Below are positions 1-7,866 of a stretch of DNA of 64,000 bases, one piece after another. Numbering within the stretch: the first letter of the stretch is position 1; every line of letters starts with the position of its first letter. Under the pieces are notes generated by a model. That model did not search any database and was not told where the DNA came from. It saw only the letters and a program-made list of their open reading frames with translations. The stretch is from Ruminococcus sp. GTDB taxonomy: Bacteria > Bacillota > Clostridia > Oscillospirales > Ruminococcaceae. A program made the translations under genes and the position numbers. The DNA lies in the NCBI RefSeq assembly GCF_024691275.1, contig NZ_JAILNU010000023.1, positions 18,458 to 82,457 on the forward strand. Reading direction: 5' to 3'.

Positions 1-306
1 ACGCCGTTTCTCCGCGGTTTTATGCTGGAATTTGACGGCGATGCCGCAGGCTATGCCATGGTATCGCTGGGGTATACCACAGAGTACGGCGGAGTTTGTG
101 TATGGCTCGAGGATCTCTATATAAAGCCTGAATACCGCCGTTTTGGGATTGCCTCAGAACTGCTGGCATACATTGAAAGGGAATTCCCCGATGCTGTCCG
201 CTTCAAGCTTGAAGTAGAACAGGAGAACGAGCCTGCATACGCCTGCTATTTCCGCGGCGGCTACAGAATGTCGGATTACGGGCTTATGACAAAGGAGAAC
301 GTATGA
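1..306 (+). CDS. GNAT-family N-acetyltransferase, 5'-truncated by the window edge
   Basis: The reading frame is open from base 1, so the true start lies outside the window; the first internal ATG is at 22. The visible 101 residues carry the C-terminal half of a GNAT fold: a beta strand with the phrase EDLYIKPEYRRFGIAS, matching the acetyl-CoA-binding motif A (R/Q-x-x-G-x-G/A), followed by a helix and a terminal strand with the YACYFRGGYR pattern typical of GNAT motif B. GNAT enzymes move an acetyl group from acetyl-CoA to an amine; the substrate cannot be told from the sequence. Its stop overlaps the start of the permease gene at 303 by 4 bases, so the two are probably co-transcribed. Confidence 0.8.
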   Translation, partial: TPFLRGFMLEFDGDAAGYAMVSLGYTTEYGGVCVWLEDLYIKPEYRRFGIASELLAYIEREFPDAVRFKLEVEQENEPAYACYFRGGYRMSDYGLMTKENV

Positions 307-1415
307 AGCAGGTTACGAAATTTTTCAGATCGCAGCCCGTACTTGCTATAGCTTTCGTTCTTGCAGTCATTACCATGTTCATTATACCTCCTGATAAGAA
401 GTATATTGGCTACTGCAACAGAACTGTACTGATAGAGCTTTTTGCACTCATGGCGGCAGTTGCAGGACTTCGCAGCATAGGCATATTTGATTCAGTGACA
501 GGAGTGCTTCTCCGTAAGACGGGAACTGTGCGGCGATTGGGAGCATTTCTGACGCTGATAACCTTTTTCAGTGCCATGGTGGTTACCAATGATGTGGCAC
601 TGATAACATTTGTCCCATTGACGCTGCTTATCTACGGAAGTATTAAAGACAGCCGAAGCCTTATAATAACAGTCGTTCTTGAGACCGCAGCCGCTAATCT
701 CGGCAGTATGATGACACCTGTGGGAAATCCTCAGAATCTCTACCTGTACGATGAATTCGGACTGACCGCAATGACCTTCCTGAGAACGATGCTTCCTGTA
801 GGAACTGTGGGACTTGCTGTTGTTATGCTGCTCTCGTTGCTGCTTCCAAATGATAAGTGCGAAGCTCCCAAGCCTGAGAAGATCAAAGTCCTGAAGCTGA
901 AGGCGGCAGTATACACAGGTTTGTTTTTGTTGTGTATCGCGGCTGTGTTCAGAGTAATACCTGATTGGGTGTGTCTTGTTGCAGCAGTTCTGGCAGCCGT
1001 TGTGTGCGATATAAAGCTGCTTACAAAGGTGGACTATGCTCTGCTTGCAACTTTTGTGTGCTTTTTCGTTTTTGTGGGAAATATCGCACGTATCGAAACA
1101 GTCAGCAGTTTTTTCAGAGATATCCTGTCAGGCAGGGAGCTCATAGTCGGAGCGCTCTTGTCACAGGTCATAAGCAACGTTCCTGCGGCAGTAATGCTTG
1201 CAGGCTTTACCAAAAACGGAACGCAGCTTCTTCTCGGAGTGGATATCGGCGGCTTTGGAACGCTCATAGCTTCATTGGCGAGTCTTATATCCTTCCAGCT
1301 CTATCGCAAGTCCGAGATGGCGCAAGCAGGCAGATATATGGTGGTATTTTCAGCAGTAAATTTTGGACTTCTCGGTCTTATCCTCGGAGTGCAGCTGATT
1401 ATTTCTAGCTTATAA
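303..1415 (+). CDS. ArsB/citrate-transporter-like anion permease
   Basis: This 370-residue protein has about ten hydrophobic segments and no signal peptide. It belongs by pattern to the ion transporter superfamily (CitM/ArsB/SLC13-like). The segment around residues 90-105 (VVTNDVALITFVPLT) and the later MTPVGNPQNLYLY stretch correspond to the paired NDV and GNPQN signature loops of this family, which line the substrate path. A second repeat near residue 290 (SQVISNVPAAVML) gives the expected inverted-repeat symmetry. Family members move citrate, arsenite, sulfate or dicarboxylates; the substrate here is not identifiable. The start overlaps the GNAT stop (ATGA) and a hairpin terminator follows at 1425. 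Confidence 0.8.
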   Translation: MKQVTKFFRSQPVLAIAFVLAVITMFIIPPDKKYIGYCNRTVLIELFALMAAVAGLRSIGIFDSVTGVLLRKTGTVRRLGAFLTLITFFSAMVVTNDVALITFVPLTLLIYGSIKDSRSLIITVVLETAAANLGSMMTPVGNPQNLYLYDEFGLTAMTFLRTMLPVGTVGLAVVMLLSLLLPNDKCEAPKPEKIKVLKLKAAVYTGLFLLCIAAVFRVIPDWVCLVAAVLAAVVCDIKLLTKVDYALLATFVCFFVFVGNIARIETVSSFFRDILSGRELIVGALLSQVISNVPAAVMLAGFTKNGTQLLLGVDIGGFGTLIASLASLISFQLYRKSEMAQAGRYMVVFSAVNFGLLGLILGVQLIISSL

Positions 1416-1424
1416 AGAATATTA

Positions 1425-1454
1425 AATGCGGCGGTAAACTGCCGCATTTTTTTT
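1425..1454 (+). terminator. Rho-independent terminator after the permease
   Basis: The stem AATGCGGC / GCCGCATT encloses a short loop and is followed by a run of eight or more T residues. Confidence 0.9.
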
Positions 1455-1507
1455 GCGTAATAATCCTTAAATATAGTTATTGAATTATTAAATCTTTCTT
1501 AATTCTA

Positions 1508-1536
1508 TTGACATTATATGCAATTGTGAATATAAT
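1508..1536 (+). promoter_or_regulatory. Sigma-A promoter for the M13 peptidase/ABC operon
   Basis: TTGACA at 1508 and TATAAT at 1531 are separated by exactly 17 bases. Transcription would start near 1543, leaving a leader of about 110 bases before the gene at 1655. Confidence 0.8.
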
Positions 1537-1591
1537 TTTAATATACAATTCATTTAAGGCATATAGATAAAATATAATAGTATTTATAATT

Positions 1592-1623
1592 GCCGCATGA
1601 ATTAAGGTTTGTGCGGCTTTTTT
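1592..1623 (+). terminator. Terminator-like hairpin inside the leader (possible attenuator)
   Basis: GCCGCA at 1592 pairs with TGCGGC at 1612 and is followed by T7. It lies between the promoter at 1508-1536 and the coding start at 1655, so transcription must read through it. I infer attenuation; no riboswitch or leader peptide is recognised. Confidence 0.55.
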
Positions 1624-1654
1624 ATGCCATGATAATAAGAATCGGAGGATAAAA

Positions 1655-3670
1655 ATGCGAAATTTCAAGAAGCTTCTTGCGCTCCTGCTGACTTGTTCGT
1701 TATCATTGGGAACTTTCGGCTGCGTGGAGAAGTCAGATGCTGAAAAATCTGACGGTGATACCGCAGTCAGCAGCGAAGGAAATGACATATCAGCCAAAAA
1801 GGCGGAAAAGCCGCGTCTTCAGGACGATTTCTATGACTATGTGAATTACGATACACTGATGGATATGGAGATACCTTACGGTGAAGATTCGGTGGCTCTT
1901 TTCAGCTTTAATGATTCGATCGACCAGGCGAAGGAAATGATAAAGGAGATCGGCACAAGCAAGGAAAAATTCACGGCTGGAAGCAATGAGCAGCTCGTTC
2001 ATGATGCATATTGTCAGTTCCTGGAGTACAAGGACGACGGCTATGCCGAAAAGATAATCATGGACAACTGTGACCGCATACGTGCTGCTGAAAATATACA
2101 GGAGCTCTTTGAGGTCTGGGGCGACCTTGCACGGAATTACGGAGCAGACTCCATTATTCAACTGAGTGTCCGCAGGGACTACAAGGACGGTTCGAGATAT
2201 TCCCTTTACAATTCACCTGTAAACAATTTCTTTGATTCTTCGATAAAAAAGCTCCATGAGGAAAGCCAGGAGGCAAGTAAGGCGAATGCTATTGCGCGTG
2301 ATATGCTCCGAGCTCTGGGTGACGACTATGAGACTGCCAATGAAAAGGGCAGACAGATGGCTTATCTGGGAATATATATTGCCGATGCCACAGATGTTGA
2401 TCTGAAAATGGATCTCGATCTCGCAATAAGTCTGGAGCGCATAAGCTTCAGCGAGTTTGACAGCATCTTGTCAAACCTTGACGGCTCGGCAGTTGAGATG
2501 TTTTTCGGAGATGCCGAAAAGTACACGGACGGTATCTATGTCGCTGACAAGGGACAGCTCGAAAAGATCAACGAGCTCATAACAGATGATAACCTTGAAA
2601 GATGGCGTACATACCTCCTCTCAAGCTATCTTTACTCCTTCTGTGAGTACATACGCAGCAGCAATGAAATATTTGCCGAATATGCTCCTGAAAGCAAGAA
2701 AGAGCAGGACGAACAAGCTGCGGGCTTCGTAATGGATCTTTGTGCCGATCAGTTGAGCGAGCTGTATGCGGAGAAGTACTATACTCCCGAGCTCGATGAA
2801 GCTATCCACGGTCTCTTTGATGACATTATATCAAGTTATGACGAACTTATCACGAAGGCTGACTGGCTCTCTGAGGAAGCGCGTACTCTCCTGAAAAAGA
2901 AGCTCCATAACATTATACTTATCACTACACCTGTGATGCATAAGACAGCCCCTGCCGATGCAAAGCTTATCGGCAGAAATAAATTTGAGACTGTTATAAA
3001 TTTCCAAAAGGAGTTCATCAGGAAGTCACTGGAAAAACTGCCCAAAAAAGTGGACAGGGACGTGCCTGATATGCTTTCCATGGATTACAACGCGCAGTAT
3101 CTCCCATGCAACTCAATAAATATAACAGTTGCTATCATGCAGAAGCCGATGTTTGATGTCAACGGCAACCGCGCAGAAAATCTTGGCGGACTGGGCTTCG
3201 TCGTAGGTCACGAGATAGGTCATGCTTTTGATTCCACACTCATGCAGTACAATGCAGACGGAGACTATGATCCCGAATGGCTGCCCGAGACTGACCGAAA
3301 GGCTCTCAAAGAAAGAGCAGATGCTCTTACCGAGTACTACAGCAAGTACACTATCATGGAGGTCTACCACGTTGACGGAGAGCTTACAAACGGCGAGAAC
3401 TACGCGGATATCGGAAGCATGGAGTGTATAACGAATCTCCTTGATGACAAGGCTGATCTTGAGAGAATGTTCAAGCGCTATGCTGAGAGCTGGTGTAGTC
3501 TTGCTGTGGATAAATCGGGTATAGATCAGGTACTGACCGATGAGCACAGCCCTGAAAAGATACGTGTAAATGCTGTCCTTTCTTCAAACAGCAAATTCAA
3601 CGAGGTGTTCGGACTGAAAGAGGGCGACGGAATGTACACAGCTCCCGAGGAAAGGGTAAGCAGGTGGTAA
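1655..3670 (+). CDS. M13-family (neprilysin/PepO-like) metallopeptidase lipoprotein
   Basis: This 671-residue protein starts with a lipoprotein signal: a positively charged n-region, a hydrophobic core and the lipobox LGTFGC with the lipidated Cys at residue 23. It would therefore be anchored on the outer face of the cell membrane. The zinc site is plain: VVGHEIGHAFD at residues 516-526 (HExxH, His519, Glu520, His523) and GENYAD near 580 with Glu581 as third ligand. Both are M13 hallmarks, and the length matches PepO/neprilysin. The ATG follows a strong GGAGG site. M13 enzymes cut peptides of limited size. The gene lies only 3 bases upstream of an ABC permease, and the ATPase follows, which suggests that the protease acts on a peptide handled or sensed by the transporter; that link is inference. 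Confidence 0.93.
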   Translation: MRNFKKLLALLLTCSLSLGTFGCVEKSDAEKSDGDTAVSSEGNDISAKKAEKPRLQDDFYDYVNYDTLMDMEIPYGEDSVALFSFNDSIDQAKEMIKEIGTSKEKFTAGSNEQLVHDAYCQFLEYKDDGYAEKIIMDNCDRIRAAENIQELFEVWGDLARNYGADSIIQLSVRRDYKDGSRYSLYNSPVNNFFDSSIKKLHEESQEASKANAIARDMLRALGDDYETANEKGRQMAYLGIYIADATDVDLKMDLDLAISLERISFSEFDSILSNLDGSAVEMFFGDAEKYTDGIYVADKGQLEKINELITDDNLERWRTYLLSSYLYSFCEYIRSSNEIFAEYAPESKKEQDEQAAGFVMDLCADQLSELYAEKYYTPELDEAIHGLFDDIISSYDELITKADWLSEEARTLLKKKLHNIILITTPVMHKTAPADAKLIGRNKFETVINFQKEFIRKSLEKLPKKVDRDVPDMLSMDYNAQYLPCNSINITVAIMQKPMFDVNGNRAENLGGLGFVVGHEIGHAFDSTLMQYNADGDYDPEWLPETDRKALKERADALTEYYSKYTIMEVYHVDGELTNGENYADIGSMECITNLLDDKADLERMFKRYAESWCSLAVDKSGIDQVLTDEHSPEKIRVNAVLSSNSKFNEVFGLKEGDGMYTAPEERVSRW

Positions 3671-3673
3671 GCG

Positions 3674-6136
3674 ATGAGACTGATACTTAAACATACATTC
3701 AAAAATATACTTGCACACAAGCTCAGGACGCTGCTGCTCCTTATATGTATAACTGTATGCAGCTTTACGGCAATGATGTGTCTTGATATGAGCGGCTCGC
3801 TCAAGATCATAATCAGGGGAATGTTCACATCTTTTGCAGGCGATGCCGATATGCAGGTAAGGACAAAATCACCTATCGGCGACGATTTTGCAGATGGAGC
3901 TCCTGACTGTACGGTACTTAAAATATCAGGTGTGAGCTGTTATTTTGACAGACATCTTGATATTGACCTTTCTTATGTGAGACGTGAAAATATGGACGTT
4001 ATAGGTCTTGAGCCTGATATTGCGTCAGAAATGCACCTTGTGCGAGACGGTATAGAAATAGGCGGAAAAAAAGTTGCTATCACCAAGCAGTTTTCAAAGG
4101 AATTCGGCTATGAGGTCGGCGATAAGATAATCCTTCACGGCGAAAGAGATATCCCTGTGGAGTTTACAGTCGGCTGCGTGGAGAAAAAGCAGGGATTTTT
4201 TGATACTTCGACCAATATGGTAATATCAATGGAGGATCTGAAGGAGCTTATACTGGCTGATGAACCTGAATGCGATCAGGCGTTTATTGATGTACATGAT
4301 GATAGCAGGATCACCGAGGCTGAGAAATTCTTCAAGAAGAAATATCCTTCAGCCGATGTTAACAACTTCATGGAAAGCAAGGAGATGCGCGAACAGATAC
4401 AAAGCATCACAAATCTCTTCTTTGTGCTCTTTGCGCTGTGTATGCTGCTTGTTGTATTTGTGACCATATCCGTGAGCGAGAGAATGATAATCGAAAAGAT
4501 GTCAGTGGTAGGAACCTTCCGAAGTCTCGGCATTTCCTCTAAGCTTACAACAACAGCTATGCTTATGGAGAATGCGCTGTACGGCTTGATAGGAGGAATC
4601 ATAGGAGTGGTGCTTTATGCCTTTGTCAAAGAGCCGTTCTTCTATTCCGTGTTCACTTTCAGTGCCAACGGAGATGACAACATAAAGCCTGATATACCGT
4701 CTGCAAGCGTAACTGTTATGCTTATCGTAGTGGCGTGTGCGATACTTATAGAGTGCCTTTGCCCGATCAAGGAGGTCGTCAAGGCAGTAAAGACATCTAT
4801 CCGCGATATCATTTTCGATACGAAGGATACAGAATACCGTCCGAGCAGAACAGCTACTGTTTTAGGTATCATTCTTTTTGCAGTATCGGCAGTTACATTC
4901 TTCTTTAAGGACAGCTTTGTCATGAACATGATATGCTTTGTGACATTTTTCGGAGCTCTTTCGCTGCTGTTCAATTATGTACATCGTTTCATAGCACGTC
5001 TGCTGGAAAAGCTTTTTGAAAAGCTGAACTTCCCTATAGCTCACCTTGCGGCAGTGGAAGCGGGAGCGAAGAAATGCACGGTCGGAAGCTCTGTGCTCTG
5101 CGTAACAGCGGCTTCTGTAGCAATGGTAATATACATATTTGCGAATTCTCTTTCGATGCTTTACAGCTATCCTGTATACAAAACTGATGTTATAGCATCA
5201 TTGAATGATGTTCAGATGAAGTATCTTTCCTATGTTGAGCAGATAGACGGCGTTGATGATGTTGAGTTCATATATATTCGCAGTAATAAGGTAAAACTCA
5301 ACGGAAAGAAAGTTGATATCATTGCATACGGCTGGAAAGACGGCGGATATGATATGTTCAATGCGTTTGATGGAGTTCCCGATACTATTGCCGATGACGA
5401 GGTAGTACTCGACAAGTTCCTTATGAAAAAGTACGGCATAAAAACAGGCGATGAGGTTGAGATAGTATTCAACTGTGAAGGCTATATGCCTATTGAAAAA
5501 AAATTAAAAGTTGCAGGCAGGATAGAGAATGACTACAATGCAGCATCAGGAATATCGCTGGTAATATCAGAAAACAGCTACAAGAGCTTATTCAACGACC
5601 AACCGACTGATCTTCTTGTCAGCGGAAGCAATCCGGAAGCTCTCAAAAAGAGTATAACCGACCATTCGGGCGATTATGTTTATGACGTAAAAACCATAGA
5701 TGAGTACAATGCGGATATGAAGCAGGAAAGAGCATCTTTAACTGCTATTATAACTATGCTCATAATCATTGGCGTGGGACTTACCTTTATTGGTATCGTC
5801 AGCAACCAACTCATCGGACTTGAAGGCAGAAAGCGTGAATGTGCGGTAATGACATCGGTAGCTATGCCAAGGAAGAAGCTCTCACGAATGTTCCTGCTGG
5901 AGAATTTCTTTGCTTCGGCAATATCTTTAGCAGTATCCCTGCCTACAGCCTTCTTTATGTCGAAGGTCTTCCTGCGTATAATGGAAGCACTGCAAATATA
6001 TGTACCGCTTGATATAGAGGCAGGCAGATGTGCAGGCTGTGCGGCACTCCTGTGTCTGATATTCACACTGGTATCGCTGTTCCCGATAAGGGCATTGAAA
6101 AAAATGGATATCGTTACACAGCTGAAATACGAATAA
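3674..6136 (+). CDS. FtsX/MacB-type ABC transporter permease
   Basis: This 820-residue protein has the layout of long FtsX-family permeases. An N-terminal membrane helix (residues about 15-40) is followed by a large extracytoplasmic domain to about 235, three helices to about 380, a second helix pair near 395-450, a second external domain (about 480-690) and three C-terminal helices from about 695. Such type VII (MacB-like) permeases do not carry substrate through the membrane in the usual way but transmit mechanical work across it, often exporting peptides or antibiotics or sensing them. It begins 3 bases after the M13 peptidase stop and ends 13 bases before its ATPase, so the three form one operon. 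Confidence 0.9.
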   Translation: MRLILKHTFKNILAHKLRTLLLLICITVCSFTAMMCLDMSGSLKIIIRGMFTSFAGDADMQVRTKSPIGDDFADGAPDCTVLKISGVSCYFDRHLDIDLSYVRRENMDVIGLEPDIASEMHLVRDGIEIGGKKVAITKQFSKEFGYEVGDKIILHGERDIPVEFTVGCVEKKQGFFDTSTNMVISMEDLKELILADEPECDQAFIDVHDDSRITEAEKFFKKKYPSADVNNFMESKEMREQIQSITNLFFVLFALCMLLVVFVTISVSERMIIEKMSVVGTFRSLGISSKLTTTAMLMENALYGLIGGIIGVVLYAFVKEPFFYSVFTFSANGDDNIKPDIPSASVTVMLIVVACAILIECLCPIKEVVKAVKTSIRDIIFDTKDTEYRPSRTATVLGIILFAVSAVTFFFKDSFVMNMICFVTFFGALSLLFNYVHRFIARLLEKLFEKLNFPIAHLAAVEAGAKKCTVGSSVLCVTAASVAMVIYIFANSLSMLYSYPVYKTDVIASLNDVQMKYLSYVEQIDGVDDVEFIYIRSNKVKLNGKKVDIIAYGWKDGGYDMFNAFDGVPDTIADDEVVLDKFLMKKYGIKTGDEVEIVFNCEGYMPIEKKLKVAGRIENDYNAASGISLVISENSYKSLFNDQPTDLLVSGSNPEALKKSITDHSGDYVYDVKTIDEYNADMKQERASLTAIITMLIIIGVGLTFIGIVSNQLIGLEGRKRECAVMTSVAMPRKKLSRMFLLENFFASAISLAVSLPTAFFMSKVFLRIMEALQIYVPLDIEAGRCAGCAALLCLIFTLVSLFPIRALKKMDIVTQLKYE

Positions 6137-6149
6137 AGGAGAGAGAACA

Positions 6150-6839
6150 ATGGCAAAGGTTATTGAAGTCAATAATGTATATAAATCATTCGGAAAAGGC
6201 GAGTCTATAACAAATGTGCTGTCAGGAGCTTCACTTTCGGTGGAGAATGGCGAGTTCGTGTCACTTATGGGCGCGTCGGGAAGCGGCAAATCCACGCTTC
6301 TGTATCTCATTGGCGGACTTGACAGGAACTTCGAGGGCAATATCTCTATATGCGGAAGTGATATCGGCAAGATGAAGGAGAAGGCTCTTTCAGCGCTCAG
6401 ACTGGAAAAGATAGGCTTTATCTTTCAGTTCTACAATCTTGTGCAGAACCTGAACGTCGAGGACAATATCCTGCTTCCGTCCAGCGTCAAAGGAAAGTCA
6501 AAGGCTGAGATGAAGGCAAAGCTCGACGAGATACTCAAGATAACAGGACTTACCGAAAAGCGCAAGGCAAAGCCTGCACAGCTCTCAGGCGGACAGCAGC
6601 AGAGAGTTGCCATTGCAAGAGCAGTTATCGGCGATCCGGAGATAATACTTGCAGATGAGCCGACGGGAAACCTTGATTCCAACGCAGGAGCTGAGATAAT
6701 GAATCTCTTCTCGGAGATAAACAAGAAAAAGGGGATAACTATTTTACAGGTAACACACTCCGACAAGTGTGCTGCTTACGGTGACAGAGTTATCGAGCTC
6801 GTGAACGGAAAGACCGACATACATTCCGAAAACAGCTGA
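6150..6839 (+). CDS. ABC transporter ATP-binding protein (MacB/LolD type)
   Basis: This 229-residue ATPase has Walker A GASGSGKST at residues 41-49, a Q-loop (FIFQFYN), the ABC signature LSGGQQQR at about 145-152, and Walker B IILADEPTG, followed by a D-loop and an H-loop (VTHS). It is the nucleotide-binding partner of the FtsX-type permease immediately upstream. The ATG follows GGAGAG with normal spacing. A bidirectional hairpin separates it from the convergent TetR gene. Confidence 0.95.
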   Translation: MAKVIEVNNVYKSFGKGESITNVLSGASLSVENGEFVSLMGASGSGKSTLLYLIGGLDRNFEGNISICGSDIGKMKEKALSALRLEKIGFIFQFYNLVQNLNVEDNILLPSSVKGKSKAEMKAKLDEILKITGLTEKRKAKPAQLSGGQQQRVAIARAVIGDPEIILADEPTGNLDSNAGAEIMNLFSEINKKKGITILQVTHSDKCAAYGDRVIELVNGKTDIHSENS

Positions 6840-6850
6840 ATACAATAAAA

Positions 6851-6890
6851 ATGCCCGAAAACAGCGGAAAAAAGCTGGTTTCGGGCAATA
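6851..6890. terminator. Bidirectional hairpin terminator between convergent genes
   Basis: TGCCCGAAA at 6852 pairs with TTTCGGGCA at 6879, and an inner ACAGC/GCTG(G) stem extends it. The hairpin sits between the ABC ATPase and the convergent regulator; it is flanked by A-rich and T-rich sides. Confidence 0.75.
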
Positions 6891-6901
6891 TTATTTGTGT
6901 A

Positions 6902-7471
6902 TTATTGGTCGTCGCCGCTGAAGTTCCTGAAGTAAAGTCCGCCAAAAAGGCTGAACATGAGCTTTTTGAGGAAACCGATGTCAGCGTTGCCACCTGTGAG
7001 AATGTAGTTCTTGGCAATGCTGTTCATTCCGCTGGCAATGAAGTCAACGATGAACACTCGTTTTTCGTCGGAAACGTCACTTATGAAGTATTTGCAGTTC
7101 ATCAGCGAGTTGTACTGCACGTCATAGAGAAAGTGTATCATATTGTTTCTGACCAGAAGGCTTATGATGTGGCGCTTTTCTATGATATAGCGGCTGAAGC
7201 CTTCGCAGAAGCTTCGGAACATGGCTGAATGGCAGGAAACATCACATTCCTCGGGCAGAAAGCAGCAGTTGTGGCTCAGTTCGTACCTCACCACGTTCTC
7301 CTTAGTACCGAACATAGAATAGAAGGTCTGGCGTGAGACCTGAGCTTCACGGCAGAGGTCGCTGACACTTATGTCATTGAAGGACTTTCCTTCGAGCAGT
7401 CGCAGCATAGCATCGGAAATGAGCTTCTGTGAGAGCAGAGCGGATTTGTTGCTGCCTTGATACATGGACAA
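6902..7471 (-). CDS. TetR/AcrR-family transcriptional regulator
   Basis: The 189-residue product has the classic TetR N-terminal helix-turn-helix: SQKLISDAMLRLLEGKSFNDISVSDLCREAQVSRQTFYSMFGTKENVV at about residues 14-60 (only the pattern matters: ...ISVSDLCREAQVSRQTFY..., the DNA-recognition helix). The rest is an all-helical ligand/dimer domain without recognisable specificity. It is divergent from the DUF1858 gene. The shared gap contains the palindrome TTGACAAATGTCAA (7506-7519), a plausible operator. It converges with the ABC operon, which could also be a target. Confidence 0.88.
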   Translation of the reverse strand: MSMYQGSNKSALLSQKLISDAMLRLLEGKSFNDISVSDLCREAQVSRQTFYSMFGTKENVVRYELSHNCCFLPEECDVSCHSAMFRSFCEGFSRYIIEKRHIISLLVRNNMIHFLYDVQYNSLMNCKYFISDVSDEKRVFIVDFIASGMNSIAKNYILTGGNADIGFLKKLMFSLFGGLYFRNFSGDDQ

Positions 7472-7505
7472 AATACCTCACTTTGTAAAAGTTTGCAAAA
7501 GCTCC

Positions 7506-7534
7506 TTGACAAATGTCAAAGGCTATGATAATAT
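7506..7534 (+). promoter_or_regulatory. Promoter of the DUF1858 gene with overlapping palindromic operator candidate
   Basis: TTGACA (7506) and TAATAT (7529) are 17 bases apart. The -35 hexamer is the left arm of the inverted repeat TTGACA-AA-TGTCAA (7506-7519), so a protein bound there would block polymerase. The adjacent divergent TetR gene is the obvious candidate. Confidence 0.6.
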
Positions 7535-7593
7535 TATAACAAGGGAGCAGACAGTTGTCAAGTCCCTTTAACTCAAAAAACGGAGGTCAAAAA

Positions 7594-7794
7594 ATGGCAC
7601 AGGTTACAAAGGAAACAAAGATCGGCGAGCTCCTTCAGCTCGATAAGGACGTATCACCAATTCTTTTCAGCATTGGAATGCACTGTCTCGGATGTCCTGC
7701 ATCACAGGGAGAGACAATTGAGGAAGCTGCAATGGTTCACGGCGTAAACGCAGATGAACTCGTAAATGCTATCAACCAGAAGCTTGCTGAATGA
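7594..7794 (+). CDS. DUF1858 domain small redox-type protein
   Basis: The 66-residue product contains the DUF1858 pattern: a short helical domain with MHCLGCPASQGETIEEAA around residues 29-46, where the CxxC pair (CLGC) may bind a metal or act as a redox pair. In other bacteria this domain occurs alone or fused next to hybrid-cluster and nitrite/sulfite-type redox proteins; its function is not established. I chose the ATG at 7594 because GGAGG lies 7 bases upstream; an ATG at 7555 has no such site. A strong terminator follows, so the gene is monocistronic. Confidence 0.82.
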   Translation: MAQVTKETKIGELLQLDKDVSPILFSIGMHCLGCPASQGETIEEAAMVHGVNADELVNAINQKLAE

Positions 7795-7821
7795 TCTGAA
7801 CTGAAATATATCATAACAAGC

Positions 7822-7850
7822 AAAAGGACACCTTTATGGTGTCCTTTTTT
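7822..7850 (+). terminator. Terminator after the DUF1858 gene
   Basis: AAAAGGACACC pairs with GGTGTCCTTTT around a short loop and ends in T6. The symmetric A-run makes it usable for the convergent gene ending at 7867 too. Confidence 0.9.
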
Positions 7851-7866
7851 GTACGTGGTATCATTT

